DNA of 42,379 nt. It comes from Nitrospirota bacterium (GTDB lineage Bacteria; Nitrospirota; Thermodesulfovibrionia; Thermodesulfovibrionales; Dissulfurispiraceae). Where the stretch lies: NCBI GenBank assembly GCA_004321915.1, contig SCQE01000004.1, forward strand, positions 1-42,379. The letters are read 5' to 3'. The notes below the pieces were generated by a model. That model saw only the letters and a program-made list of their open reading frames with translations. It did no database searches and was not told the DNA's origin. Each line of letters begins with the position of its first letter. The stretch's first letter is position 1. Positions 16,389 to 25,655 of the stretch are shown here, piece by piece. The translations under genes were made by a program, and so were the position numbers.

Positions 16389-16689
16389 ATGTTAGTTCTT
16401 AGTATCTCTGTATCAGGGATTTGCTTGCTCGTCGTGGGGATCGGCATTCTCGCTATTATGCTTATATCCAGTAATGAGCGGACGAGGGGGATCTGCTTGA
16501 GACGGGCGGTCGGCGCGCTGAAGAGAGACCTTTTGCTTCAGTTCATTGTGGAACCCCTGACCTTGAGCGTAGCGGTAGCTTGGTCGGAAGAATTCTCTGT
16601 ATTGTTTTTTTCTCTCGGAGCAGCTCGGCGTTTACCCTGCGGCCAAGGCAGCAGGGCTTGACCCGATAGAGGCCTTGAAGGCAGAATAA
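16389..16689 (+). pseudogene. remnant of a MacB-type ABC permease
   Basis: The open frame 16389-16661 starts as the C-terminal FtsX domain of a MacB permease (SGICLLVVGIGILAIMLISSNERTRGICLRRAVGALKRDLLLQ is the region, about residues 9-52). It loses similarity near 16575. The family's last residues, GVYPAAKAAGLDPIEALKAE, appear in a different frame at 16627-16686 with stop TAA 16687-16689. An internal deletion of about one helix with a frameshift best explains this. The N-terminal two thirds are absent and a repeat abuts the left side. Confidence 0.75.
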
Positions 16690-16716
16690 TTTCATTCAAA
16701 AAGGGGAGGTAGTAAA

Positions 16717-17877
16717 ATGAAAAAGTCAGCGGCTTTATTCGTTGTGTTTTTGTGGTCCTTGTTTTTCAGCAATATGGTTTGGGCTTCAGAACGAACAGCC
16801 TTTGTTTCGAGCGAAGGTGACAACAGCGTAGCTGTCATAGACCTGATCTCTGAAAAAGTGATAAAGACTCTGCCTACAGGAGCGGTCCCTCATGCAATGG
16901 CGACAACGCCGGGCGGCCGTATTTATGTGAACAACCGTGGAAGCAAAGACCTTACAGTTATACAAGCCGACAGCTGGACAGTAGCAAAGACCATCGCCCT
17001 GCCTGCGACTTCATTTCAACTCGCTATATCACCGGACGGAAAGACGCTGGCCGTTGCTTATAAGGACGCCCTGAAGTTGTCGCTTATCGACACGGCAAGC
17101 GATAAGATTATCAGCACGATCGACCTCGGCAAGGTGGCGGGTGAGTTTAAAGCTCCAATGGTGAAACACCCGTATTGGAGTCCGGACGGAAAGTTCGTCT
17201 ATGCTCCCGACTCGGTTAACGGCGCTATCGTCAAGGTCAATATCTCACAAAGCAGCATTGAGAAAGTTATCACGCTTCAGGGAGGCAGTCATTATCTGCA
17301 TCCTTCACCCGACGGCAAAATCCTCTATTCCATCAACGAAAAGACCAAAGGCGGCACCAGCCTGACCCTTATTGATGCCGGTACAGATACTATTATCAAG
17401 GATATGCCTTTCCCTCTTGCTGAAGGTGAAAAAGGGTTAGGCCATCACGGCGCATTCAGTCCTGACAACCGCTATTTCTTCTTCTGCAATGAGGGCGGCT
17501 CACATATTGCGGTTCTGGATACGGGAAAGAGGGAGTGGATCAAGACGATAAAGACCGGCAAGGGCCCCGGGCATCCGTCCCTCTCCCGCGACGGAAAGTA
17601 TTTCTTCGTCGTGCATCATAATGACGGGGTAATTTCTGTGATAGACATAGCAAAACAGGAAAACATAAAAAATATCCGCATCGGCAATGGGACCAAGCAG
17701 GCGCATGCCTCCTATTTTACGCCGGACGGCAAGTTCTTCTATGCAGTGGCTTCCGATGACAAGAAGCTGGCAAAGGTCGATGCAGGCAAGATGGAGTTTG
17801 TCTCAAAGATTGATGTGCCGGCAAAGGTGATGTTCTTCGGAATCAAAGAGGGCAGGGAATTTCCGGGCACTGAATAG
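16717..17877 (+). CDS. exported YVTN-repeat beta-propeller protein, second copy
   Basis: 386 residues. A signal peptide (MKKSAALFVVFLWSLFFSNMVWA) is followed by about seven blades, with NSVAVIDLISEKVIKTLPTG, TSLTLIDAGTDTI and GVISVIDIAKQENI as recurring strands. It shares GHHGAFSPDNRYFFFCNEGG and SRDGKYFFVVHHNDG with the propeller at 14992, so the pair probably arose by duplication. GGGGAGG lies just before ATG 16717. Its own leader follows the decayed permease, so its promoter is unclear. The ligand is unknown; His- and Cys-bearing loops could serve metal or heme. Confidence 0.85.
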   Translation: MKKSAALFVVFLWSLFFSNMVWASERTAFVSSEGDNSVAVIDLISEKVIKTLPTGAVPHAMATTPGGRIYVNNRGSKDLTVIQADSWTVAKTIALPATSFQLAISPDGKTLAVAYKDALKLSLIDTASDKIISTIDLGKVAGEFKAPMVKHPYWSPDGKFVYAPDSVNGAIVKVNISQSSIEKVITLQGGSHYLHPSPDGKILYSINEKTKGGTSLTLIDAGTDTIIKDMPFPLAEGEKGLGHHGAFSPDNRYFFFCNEGGSHIAVLDTGKREWIKTIKTGKGPGHPSLSRDGKYFFVVHHNDGVISVIDIAKQENIKNIRIGNGTKQAHASYFTPDGKFFYAVASDDKKLAKVDAGKMEFVSKIDVPAKVMFFGIKEGREFPGTE

Positions 17878-17922
17878 TCTCCAAAACATAACAGGTCTCA
17901 TCAACGTGGTGCGGGAGGTGGC

Positions 17923-18639
17923 GTGAAATTCGCGGTATTGGGTGACATTCACGGAAACATCGAGGCCTTAAAAGCAGCGTACCAAGCCGCTGTCGATGCG
18001 AAGGCCGAAAAGATATTCCATCTTGGAGACCTCGGCGGCTATGCGCCGTTTGTAAACGAGGTGGTCGATTTTCTGATCGAACATGACATCTCCGGCGTAC
18101 AGGGCAACTACGACGAGGCCGTGGCCAATGACAGGGAACACTGCGGCTGCAAGTATGAAGAACCGCTTCAAGCGGAAATGGCCGGACTCTCTTTTTCATG
18201 GACAAAGACAAACACAACCCCGGAAAGCAAAGAGTATATGCGGTCGCTGCCTCCTGAAATATCATTTTCCGCGGAAGGCAAAAGGGTTAAGATATTCCAT
18301 GCGTCGCCGCGCAAGAACAACCTCTACTGGTACGAAGACAGGCCTGAGAAGTTTTTTATTGAAATGGCGGAAAAGGCGGACGCGGACATCATGATTTACG
18401 GCCATACTCACAAACCTTATCGAAAAGAGATCAACGGCAGGGTGTTTATCAATGCAGGGAGCGTAGGAAAGCCTAAAGACGGCGACCCGCGCACCTGTAC
18501 GACTGTTGTAGAAATTACTTCGGACAGAGTGGCCGTTGATTTTATCCGGACGGTCTACGATGTGGAACAGGTCGCCGCAGCTATAGTCGCAAACGGTCTG
18601 TCTGCGTACTTTTCCGAGAAATTAAGGGCGGGAAGTTAA
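17923..18639 (+). CDS. calcineurin-like metallophosphoesterase (YfcE/MJ0936 type)
   Basis: 238 residues starting at GTG 17923 after GGGAGGTGGC. All five metal motifs are visible: GDIHGN (8-13), GDLGGY, GNYDEA, HASPRKN and GHTHKPY, and NAGSVGKPKDGDPR closes the core. These dinuclear-metal enzymes cleave phosphodiesters or phosphomonoesters in the cytoplasm. It lies 45 bp after the second beta-propeller gene. The substrate is unknown. Confidence 0.88.
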   Translation: MKFAVLGDIHGNIEALKAAYQAAVDAKAEKIFHLGDLGGYAPFVNEVVDFLIEHDISGVQGNYDEAVANDREHCGCKYEEPLQAEMAGLSFSWTKTNTTPESKEYMRSLPPEISFSAEGKRVKIFHASPRKNNLYWYEDRPEKFFIEMAEKADADIMIYGHTHKPYRKEINGRVFINAGSVGKPKDGDPRTCTTVVEITSDRVAVDFIRTVYDVEQVAAAIVANGLSAYFSEKLRAGS

Positions 18640-18731
18640 CCGGAGTGTTATGCCCTCAGCTTGCGGCCCGACCGCTGAACTCTTATTTGCAATGTCGGAC
18701 AGGACTGATTTAAACTTTGTTCGTGACGGGC

Positions 18732-20432
18732 ATGATTAAAAAGGTCAATGTAATTTTCCCTTTTGTTGCTCTAATGGCAGGTCTTCTTTTTCCTGTTTCA
18801 TCTTACTCACAACAAAACACGCCTGTTAAAATCGGCGTCGCCTCTATGATAACCCCTGTCGATGCGGTCAAATATTATCAGGAGATTATCGATTATGTGG
18901 GCGAGCAGATAAAGCAACCCGTGCAGATGGTGCATAGGCGGACTTATGAAGAGATGGACTCGCTGCTCGAAACAGGCAGCGTCAAAGTTGCGTTTATCTG
19001 CTCTGCGCCGTATGTTAAGAACCGCGAGCAGTTCGGGATAGAGCTTATCGCGGCCCCCAGTGTCAACGGCAAGGCCGAATACCATTCCTACATCATCGTC
19101 CATAAAGACAGCCCTATGGGATCTTTTCAGGAATTAAAGGGGAAGACCTTTGCCTTTACCGACCCGAAATCAAATACCGGAAAACTTTATCCGGAATACC
19201 TGCTGAAAAAAACAGGACAATCTTCCGACAAGTTTTTTAAAAAGCACATATACAGTTACAGCCACAATAAATCCGTAGAACTGGTCGCTAAAAAGGTTGT
19301 GGACGGCGCGGCGGTCGAAAGTATAGTCTACGAATACATGCATAAGAAAGGCTCCCCCTATGCGCGGCAAACAAAGATCATTAAACGGTCCGAGTCTTTC
19401 GGCATTCCGCCGGTCGTTGTTACGAAAGACATAGACCCTGTTTTGAAGAAAAAGATAAAAGAGGCTTTTCTGAATATGCATAGGTCGGCCAAAGGCAAAC
19501 AGATACTGGGTGCGATGATGGTAGACGGTTTTGTGCAGATATCGGACAAGGCGTACGATTCGATAAGGAAAATGGAGCGGGCAGTGACAGCCGGACCGAA
19601 GGCCCTGAAGAATGAAAAGGAAAAACAGACCATATATTTCGGCGTGATCCCGAGGGACAATCCGCGCATTCTTTATGAGAAGTACCAGCCGCTGATCGAT
19701 TATCTGTCCGAAAAGACGCCGTACGCCTACGAGTTGGTCATAAAGAAAAATTATGAAGATACCGTAAATGCCATAGGCAGCAGGGAGATAGATATAGCGC
19801 TCCTCGGCCCTCTGACGTATCTTGAGGCACATTCTAAATTCGGGGCCATCAGCGTTTTAAAGCCCAAAGGGGTGGACGGCGCTGCTGTCTACAAGAGCGT
19901 TATTATCAGGAAAAAAGGCCTGCCCCTGAAAGAGATTAAAGAGTTGAAAGGCAAGAGCGTGGCTTTTGCCGCATCGAAATCCACGTCCGGGAATCTTATG
20001 GCAAGGTATCTCTTTGCCAACTCAGGCATACATTTAAGCGATCTCGGCAACTATGCGAATTTCGATTACCACGATACGGTTGTCAAGGCTGTGCTGAAAG
20101 GTCAGTACGATGCCGGCGCCGTAAGGGATTCCGTGGCCAAAAAATATATGAAGCTGGGAATAGAGGTGGTGGCCGAATCAGAACCCATTCCGGTCGGACC
20201 TATCACCATAAGTCCGGGCGCCTCTTTCTCGGCAGCGGAAAATATAAAAAAAGCGCTCCTTGAACTCGACCCTAAAAATCCGGTCCATGAGAAAATACTG
20301 AAAAGGCTCGACGACGATCTTAAAAACGGCTTTACCGAGACTTCCGACAAGGACTATGAAGGCATACGGACAAAGATAAATGCCGTGCCGCAGACCTGCG
20401 GCAGGGGCTGCCATCCCAAGATAAGACTATGA
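18732..20432 (+). CDS. tandem PhnD-type binding protein (two fused domains)
   Basis: 566 residues. A signal peptide (about 1-26, VSSYSQ) is followed by two PhnD-like periplasmic binding domains: domain 1 (about 28-290; VKIGVASMITPVDAVKYY, VAFICSAPYVK, LKGKTFAFTDPKSNTGKLYP) and domain 2 (about 300-545; IYFGVIPRDNPRILYEKYQP, IALLGPLTYLEA, LKGKSVAFAASKSTSGNL). A C-terminal CGRGCH (556-561) resembles a CX3CH heme-binding or metal motif. The kinase starts within its stop codon (ATGA), so a sensory function is likely. ATG 18732 is chosen over TTG 18717; there is no strong ribosome site for either. Confidence 0.85.
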   Translation: MIKKVNVIFPFVALMAGLLFPVSSYSQQNTPVKIGVASMITPVDAVKYYQEIIDYVGEQIKQPVQMVHRRTYEEMDSLLETGSVKVAFICSAPYVKNREQFGIELIAAPSVNGKAEYHSYIIVHKDSPMGSFQELKGKTFAFTDPKSNTGKLYPEYLLKKTGQSSDKFFKKHIYSYSHNKSVELVAKKVVDGAAVESIVYEYMHKKGSPYARQTKIIKRSESFGIPPVVVTKDIDPVLKKKIKEAFLNMHRSAKGKQILGAMMVDGFVQISDKAYDSIRKMERAVTAGPKALKNEKEKQTIYFGVIPRDNPRILYEKYQPLIDYLSEKTPYAYELVIKKNYEDTVNAIGSREIDIALLGPLTYLEAHSKFGAISVLKPKGVDGAAVYKSVIIRKKGLPLKEIKELKGKSVAFAASKSTSGNLMARYLFANSGIHLSDLGNYANFDYHDTVVKAVLKGQYDAGAVRDSVAKKYMKLGIEVVAESEPIPVGPITISPGASFSAAENIKKALLELDPKNPVHEKILKRLDDDLKNGFTETSDKDYEGIRTKINAVPQTCGRGCHPKIRL

Positions 20433-21889
20433 AGGGTTTGAGTCTTCAGACGAAATTCGTTTTAATCACCACGATTGCGATAATAGTTTTTATGTCGATC
20501 CTCGGCTATGCGTCGGTACAGAGGGAAAAAGCCATTCTGCGGGCCGAAGTCGAAAGGGAGGGCCAGCTGCTTGGAGAGACGCTCGCCATCCCGATTATTA
20601 ACGACCTCATATACGAAAGGCTGGGCCTCGTCGAAGAGGGGGGGCTTCTCGACAACTATATACTCGAAATCTTCAACAGGAGAGATGTCGATCTCTTGTA
20701 TATAGCTATTCTGGACGAAGAGGGGCGGGTAATTTCGCACAACGACATTACGGAGTATGGAAAGGTCTATGCCGATCATTTAACAAAAAAATATATCGGG
20801 TCTGACAAGACCCTTATACAACAGTTTTTGCACAAGGACCATGAAGCCCTCGATTTTGGCGTGCCTCTCTCCATAGGCAAGAAACGCTGGGGCACATTGA
20901 AGTTCGGTATTTCTCTCGAAAAGGTGGAGCGCGAAATTATCGCTACCGTAAAAAAGATCATCCTACTCACGCTGTTTTTGATAAGTTCGGGGTTTGTGAT
21001 GATCCTCTTTTTGAGCAGACGCTTTATAAGTCCCATAACGCAGCTTGCAAGCACCATGGAAAAGACGGGCGCGGATTATCTGGATGCCAAGGTCGACATA
21101 AAGGGGGATGACGAACTCGCGATGCTCGGCGAGAGGTTCAATAATATGATCGAAAGGATCAAACAGGCGAATGAGGAGATCAGAAAGACCCATGAAAAGC
21201 TTGTCCAGTCCGAAAAGCTGGCATCCATAGGAATACTTGCGTCAGGCGTGGCCCATGAAATCAACAATCCTCTCGGAGGCCTGTTCAACTGCATTCAGAT
21301 GCTCAGGCAGAACGGCGACAATCCTGAGTTCAGAGAAAAATATCTCTCACTGGTAAACGAAGGCCTCGACAGGATAGAGAATACCGTTAACAAGCTTTTG
21401 TGGATGTCGAAGAAGACGGACCACGCTCCGGTCCGGGTCAATGTGAGGGGCGCTGTCGAGAGTGTTTATTCGTTTCTGGAGTACAAATTCAAAAAAGCGG
21501 CCATAGAATTCGTCCACGAAATCCCTGCCGACCTTGTTGTAGTCGTCGATATGCACGATTTTCAGCAGATGCTGCTGAACCTGTTTATCAACGCGCTCCA
21601 TTCGATGGAGGACGGCGGGGCGCTCACGGTGCGGGGCCGCAAAGAGGGCATGACGGTCAAAATAGAGGTCATAGACAGCGGCTGCGGTATAGAGGCCGAA
21701 AATATCAACAGGATATTCGATCCGTTCTATACTACCAAACCGACTGGAGAAGGCACAGGGCTCGGTCTTTGGTTGACCTATGAGATAATCAGAAATTACA
21801 ATGGAGACATTTCGGTAAGGAGCGAGCCCGGAAAGGGGTCCGTCTTTATTGTCAGCCTCCCTGTGGACGGGATGAAAGCCGGCTTATGA
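20429..21889 (+). CDS. membrane sensor histidine kinase
   Basis: 486 residues: helix 1 (about 10-30), a roughly 140-residue periplasmic sensor with alpha/beta character (DVDLLYIAILDEEGRVISHND suggests a single Cache fold), helix 2 (about 175-196), HAMP (about 198-250), HisKA with His276 in GVAHEINNPLGG, and an ATPase domain with DSGCGIE and GEGTGLGLW. Unlike the first kinase it has no PAS domain. Start and stop both overlap neighbours by four bases (ATGA), so the binding protein, kinase and regulator are one tightly coupled unit. Confidence 0.92.
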   Translation: MKGLSLQTKFVLITTIAIIVFMSILGYASVQREKAILRAEVEREGQLLGETLAIPIINDLIYERLGLVEEGGLLDNYILEIFNRRDVDLLYIAILDEEGRVISHNDITEYGKVYADHLTKKYIGSDKTLIQQFLHKDHEALDFGVPLSIGKKRWGTLKFGISLEKVEREIIATVKKIILLTLFLISSGFVMILFLSRRFISPITQLASTMEKTGADYLDAKVDIKGDDELAMLGERFNNMIERIKQANEEIRKTHEKLVQSEKLASIGILASGVAHEINNPLGGLFNCIQMLRQNGDNPEFREKYLSLVNEGLDRIENTVNKLLWMSKKTDHAPVRVNVRGAVESVYSFLEYKFKKAAIEFVHEIPADLVVVVDMHDFQQMLLNLFINALHSMEDGGALTVRGRKEGMTVKIEVIDSGCGIEAENINRIFDPFYTTKPTGEGTGLGLWLTYEIIRNYNGDISVRSEPGKGSVFIVSLPVDGMKAGL

Positions 21890-23223
21890 AAGAAACAATA
21901 CTGCTTATAGAAGACGAAAAAATAATGAGGGTCACCATCGAGGACGCGCTGACCGCCGCTGGTTATGAGGTCTCTTCTTTTGAGACCGGCGCAGAGGCGC
22001 TGAAGGCTTTCGAAGGGGCCGACTTCAGTCTGGTAGTGACCGATGTCAGGCTTCCTGACATGAGCGGGCTCGATATACTCAGGGGCATAATGCGGATGAA
22101 TACCGCTCAGGTCATAGTGATGACCGCCTTCGGCACGATCAAGGACGCTGTTGAAGCTATGCGGCTCGGAGCGTTCGATTATATAACGAAACCTTTTTCG
22201 CTCGATGAATTTCTTCTGCTCGTCGAAAGGTCGCTTGAAGTAAAAAAACTTAAGGAAGAGAACGTCAGACTTAAAAGAGACCTTGACCGCTGCTATAACT
22301 TCCCTAACATAATCGGCAAAAGCGAAGCTATGAAAGGCGTTTTTGCCATGATAGAAAGGGTCGCTGCTTCGGACGCCACGGTCTTGATCTTGGGCGAAAG
22401 CGGTACAGGCAAGGAGCTTGTGGCTACAACTATCCATTACCAGAGCAAGAGAAAGGACAAGCCCTTGATTAAGGTCAACTGCGCGGCCCTTCCCGAAAGT
22501 CTTATAGAGAGCGAGTTGTTCGGCTATGAAAAAGGCGCTTTTACCGGCGCAATGAAAAGAAAGCCGGGGAGGTTCGAGCTTGCAAACGGCGGCACAATAT
22601 TCCTCGATGAGATAGGGGACATCCCGGTTTCCACTCAGGCGAAATTGTTGCGCTCCATACAGGAAAGAACATTCGAGAGGGTCGGAGGCGTGGAGACGAT
22701 CAATGCCGATGTCAGGGTATTGGCAGCTACCAACAAGGACCTCGAGGAAGAAGTGCGGCAAGGCGCTTTCAGGGAAGACCTTTATTACCGCCTGAATGTA
22801 ATACCCGTAACAATGCCTCCTTTACGCGAGCGCAAGGAGGACATTCCTCTTTTTATCAATTTTTTCCTTGAACGCTACTGTTCGGGAACATCTAGGAATA
22901 TACGCATTTCCAAGGAGGCCTTGGACGCCTTATTGAATTATGATTATCCGGGCAATATACGGGAACTCGAAAACATCATAGAGAGATGCGTGACGCTCTG
23001 CGCTTCCGATGTAATAGGTAAAGACGACCTGCCGCCGGGTATTTCCGCCCAAACGGGCGGCGTTAAGAAACACGCTCTTTCGGCTGTTGCGGCAGAGGCC
23101 GAACGGGAATATATTGTCAGAATACTAAAGTCGACAGGCAATAATAAAACACGCGCTGCCGAGATGCTCGGCATCAGCAGAAAGACCCTCTGGGAAAAGA
23201 TGAAAGCCTACGGGATTGAATGA
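21886..23223 (+). CDS. NtrC-type sigma-54 response regulator
   Basis: 445 residues: receiver domain with Asp53 (VVTDVRLPD), AAA+ domain with [14 protein letters not shown] and [11 protein letters not shown], and a Fis-type helix-turn-helix ([24 protein letters not shown]). It has the same architecture as the 8658-9995 regulator but clearly different sequence, so the two likely recognise different sites. It is cotranscribed with the kinase (ATGA overlap) and lies 225 bp before a strong sigma-54 promoter, a likely target. Confidence 0.93.
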   Translation: MKETILLIEDEKIMRVTIEDALTAAGYEVSSFETGAEALKAFEGADFSLVVTDVRLPDMSGLDILRGIMRMNTAQVIVMTAFGTIKDAVEAMRLGAFDYITKPFSLDEFLLLVERSLEVKKLKEENVRLKRDLDRCYNFPNIIGKSEAMKGVFAMIERVAASDATVLILGESGTGKELVATTIHYQSKRKDKPLIKVNCAALPESLIESELFGYEKGAFTGAMKRKPGRFELANGGTIFLDEIGDIPVSTQAKLLRSIQERTFERVGGVETINADVRVLAATNKDLEEEVRQGAFREDLYYRLNVIPVTMPPLRERKEDIPLFINFFLERYCSGTSRNIRISKEALDALLNYDYPGNIRELENIIERCVTLCASDVIGKDDLPPGISAQTGGVKKHALSAVAAEAEREYIVRILKSTGNNKTRAAEMLGISRKTLWEKMKAYGIE

Positions 23224-23297
23224 ACCGTCCATTTAGCCTCCGCAATTCCCGCTGCAAAAGCATTTAAAGCCGTCCTGTAAAATTATCCGAACGTTCT

Positions 23298-23313
23298 GTT
23301 TCGTAAATGTAAC
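23298..23313. promoter_or_regulatory. candidate activator site (16-bp dyad), copy 1
   Basis: GTTTCGTAAATGTAAC is an imperfect inverted repeat, about 135 bp upstream of the sigma-54 promoter at 23448. That is the usual distance for an enhancer site. It matches 14 of 16 bases of copy 2 at 25656. Confidence 0.45.
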
Positions 23314-23447
23314 AAGCGGTGTTTCTCCCATAAATACGGACCTTGCTTATACCAGCGCTATTGACGGATATTTTTTCTTTGTCCAAGATGTTTCATTTCA
23401 GTAACATTGCGATAATCGCAAATCCAATAAAATCATAGTGTTGCAGG

Positions 23448-23462
23448 TGGCACCGAAATTGC
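23448..23462 (+). promoter_or_regulatory. sigma-54 promoter before the receiver/heme-kinase genes
   Basis: TGGCAC-CGAAA-TTGC matches the -24/-12 consensus with exact spacing. It lies 45 bp before ATG 23508, and no other gene lies between. The rest of the 284-bp gap holds the enhancer-like dyad and AT-rich sequence. Confidence 0.8.
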
Positions 23463-23507
23463 TCTAAATTTCAGGATGAAAATTGTCCGGATTAAGGTCT
23501 AATCAGG

Positions 23508-23981
23508 ATGCTTTCAAAAAACGACGAAAGAGGTGCGGCATTGAGTTATAAGACAAAGATTTTGATCGTTGACGACGAGCCTGTTATCATCGCTTCGCTT
23601 CTGCATTATTTTACCGGCAAGGGGTTTGATGTTGCAGCCACAATTTCTTCGTCTCTCGCTGTTACTTCTATAGCGCCGCACTATTTCGATGTGGTCATTA
23701 CCGATTACAGAATGAGTCCTGTGGACGGGCTTCAGTTGGCAAGGCATTTCAGGGGCGCGGACTATAAAGGGAAGATAGTGCTTATTTCGGCTGACTGTCC
23801 CTTAATAGAGTCGGAGATGAAAGACGCAGGAATAGATTTATTTATTGAAAAACCCTTTGACGTCAGCGTTATTTGCGGGCAAATAAAGGATTGGAGCGGG
23901 AAACGGGATTTAGGCGTAGAACTGCCGGACATAAAAAATTCTGGACCGAAGAAAAATTTTGGGCCATACGCGCAAAAATGA
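23508..23981 (+). CDS. stand-alone receiver-domain protein
   Basis: 157 residues. A CheY-like receiver fold starts after about 12 residues (TKILIVDDEPVI) with phospho-acceptor Asp in VVITDYRMSPVDG and conserved Lys in FIEKPFD. After about residue 130 a short polar tail replaces any output domain, so it may act as a phosphate relay or sink. It overlaps the kinase start by four bases (ATGA). The Ser-Pro after YRM is unusual (normally MPxMDG). Confidence 0.85.
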   Translation: MLSKNDERGAALSYKTKILIVDDEPVIIASLLHYFTGKGFDVAATISSSLAVTSIAPHYFDVVITDYRMSPVDGLQLARHFRGADYKGKIVLISADCPLIESEMKDAGIDLFIEKPFDVSVICGQIKDWSGKRDLGVELPDIKNSGPKKNFGPYAQK

Positions 23982-25582
23982 GATTGAAATTCACCAAAAG
24001 CATAGGCTTTAAAATGGCGGTCGCCTCTGCGTTGGGGCTTTTCACGGTGTTGAGCCTGTTTTTGCACCTGTCACTCTCATATACCGAAAGAGGCCTTTTG
24101 GGAATGGCTGAAAATGAGTCGAAGAAGATGGTCGACGTGCTTGAGGAGAGCCTTCGCGAGGCCATGCTTTCCGGAGAAAAAGGGCGTATGAATGCCGTAG
24201 TAAGCGCTGTAGGCCAAGAGCCTATGATAGAAGATATAAAGATCATGTCGCTGGATGGGAAAATCAAATGGGCAAAAAACCAAGCTGAAATAGGGGATGT
24301 CGCAGACAGGAGCAACACAGAGAACTGCCGCAAATGTCATAACGGAAAGCTGCCCGGAAAGGAAGACCTGTCAGCCTTGTTCACAAAAAACAACGGGGAG
24401 AGGACGCTGTTGAATATCAGGCTTATCAGGAACAGCGTGGAATGCCGGAAATGCCACACTTCCGGGAACAGGTTCTTGGGGAAACTTTATGTGGCCGTTA
24501 CCATGAAAGATGCGGACGCCTTTGTCTCGGGCAACAGAAGAATCCTGTTTGCAGTTGCGGTGCTGACACTTCTTTTTTCGACTGCGATTATTATGCTCCT
24601 CTTTTCCCGCCTTGCCGGCCGGCCGCTTGGGGAGCTTCTCCATAAAATGGCAGAAGTCGAAAAAGGCAGGCTTGATGTATCGATGGAGGTGAGGGGTGAG
24701 GACGAAATAGCTTCGCTTACAGGGAAATTCAATTCCATGCTGAACGCTGTCAGGAAGTATCACGAAATAAAGGTGGAAAAAGAGACTATGGAGGCGGTTT
24801 CTGCGGAGAAGAGCCGTTTTTTGGCCAATATGAGCCATGAGATACGCACCCCGATGACTGCGATCATCGGCATGACCGAACTAACGCTCGAAACCGGGCT
24901 GACATCGAAACAGCGTAAAAACCTCGAAACTGTAAAGCGCGCTGCAGAGGCCCTACTATCACTGCTCAACGGCGTTCTGGATATGTCTAAAATAGAGTCG
25001 GGCAAAATGGAACTCGAAAACATCGAGTTTAACATCCATGATGTCGTACAGGCCACGGTACACCTCTTTTCCGCACAAGCGCTGGATAAAGGGATTGCTT
25101 TGGAGTATGAGATTGCTCCGGATGTACCGGTGAAACTGACGGGCGATCCCACAAGGAAGAGACAGGTCTTGAGCAATCTTATAGCCAATGCGCTGAAATT
25201 TACAGAGCAGGGGAAAATTGATGTATGTGTGTCGGCGCTGAGCGTGGAGGGCTGCAACGGGGGTGAAGATATCAGGGTGATAGACCTGCTCTTTACTATA
25301 CGTGACACAGGGATCGGCATCCCCCGGGACAAGCACTGCCTTATATTCGAAAATTTCAGTCAGGCGGACGCTTCGACAACTAGGAAGTATGGCGGGACAG
25401 GGCTTGGGCTCAGCATCTGCAGAGAACTCGTCAAGATGATGAAGGGAAGCATATGGGTCGAAAGCGAGGAGTGGACCGGAAGTATTTTTTATTTTACCGC
25501 AGAGGTCGGGGTTTGCGGACAAAACCAAATTGTGAAAAAGAAACCGGCAAAACTGGAACCCAGAAGCGTTACTTATTCGTAA
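23978..25582 (+). CDS. histidine kinase with a two-CXXCH periplasmic sensor (probable diheme)
   Basis: 534 residues: helix 1 (about 10-33), a periplasmic sensor of about 150 residues with two heme-attachment motifs, CRKCH at 117-121 and CRKCH at 156-160, helix 2 (about 188-210), HAMP (about 212-262), HisKA with His287 in ANMSHEIRTPM, and a GHKL ATPase (DTGIGIP, GGTGLGLSIC). Two identical CRKCH motifs imply two c-type hemes, so redox potential, oxygen, NO or another heme ligand is the likely signal. ATG 23978 is used because it overlaps the receiver stop; an earlier in-frame start at 23873 would add 35 residues with no signal character. Confidence 0.92.
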   Translation: MRLKFTKSIGFKMAVASALGLFTVLSLFLHLSLSYTERGLLGMAENESKKMVDVLEESLREAMLSGEKGRMNAVVSAVGQEPMIEDIKIMSLDGKIKWAKNQAEIGDVADRSNTENCRKCHNGKLPGKEDLSALFTKNNGERTLLNIRLIRNSVECRKCHTSGNRFLGKLYVAVTMKDADAFVSGNRRILFAVAVLTLLFSTAIIMLLFSRLAGRPLGELLHKMAEVEKGRLDVSMEVRGEDEIASLTGKFNSMLNAVRKYHEIKVEKETMEAVSAEKSRFLANMSHEIRTPMTAIIGMTELTLETGLTSKQRKNLETVKRAAEALLSLLNGVLDMSKIESGKMELENIEFNIHDVVQATVHLFSAQALDKGIALEYEIAPDVPVKLTGDPTRKRQVLSNLIANALKFTEQGKIDVCVSALSVEGCNGGEDIRVIDLLFTIRDTGIGIPRDKHCLIFENFSQADASTTRKYGGTGLGLSICRELVKMMKGSIWVESEEWTGSIFYFTAEVGVCGQNQIVKKKPAKLEPRSVTYS

Positions 25583-25655
25583 CATTGCCCGATATCGGCG
25601 CAGTTTTGTATTTCTTTTTAGATTAAGCTGTTTAAGCGGGTAACATGCATTTCCC

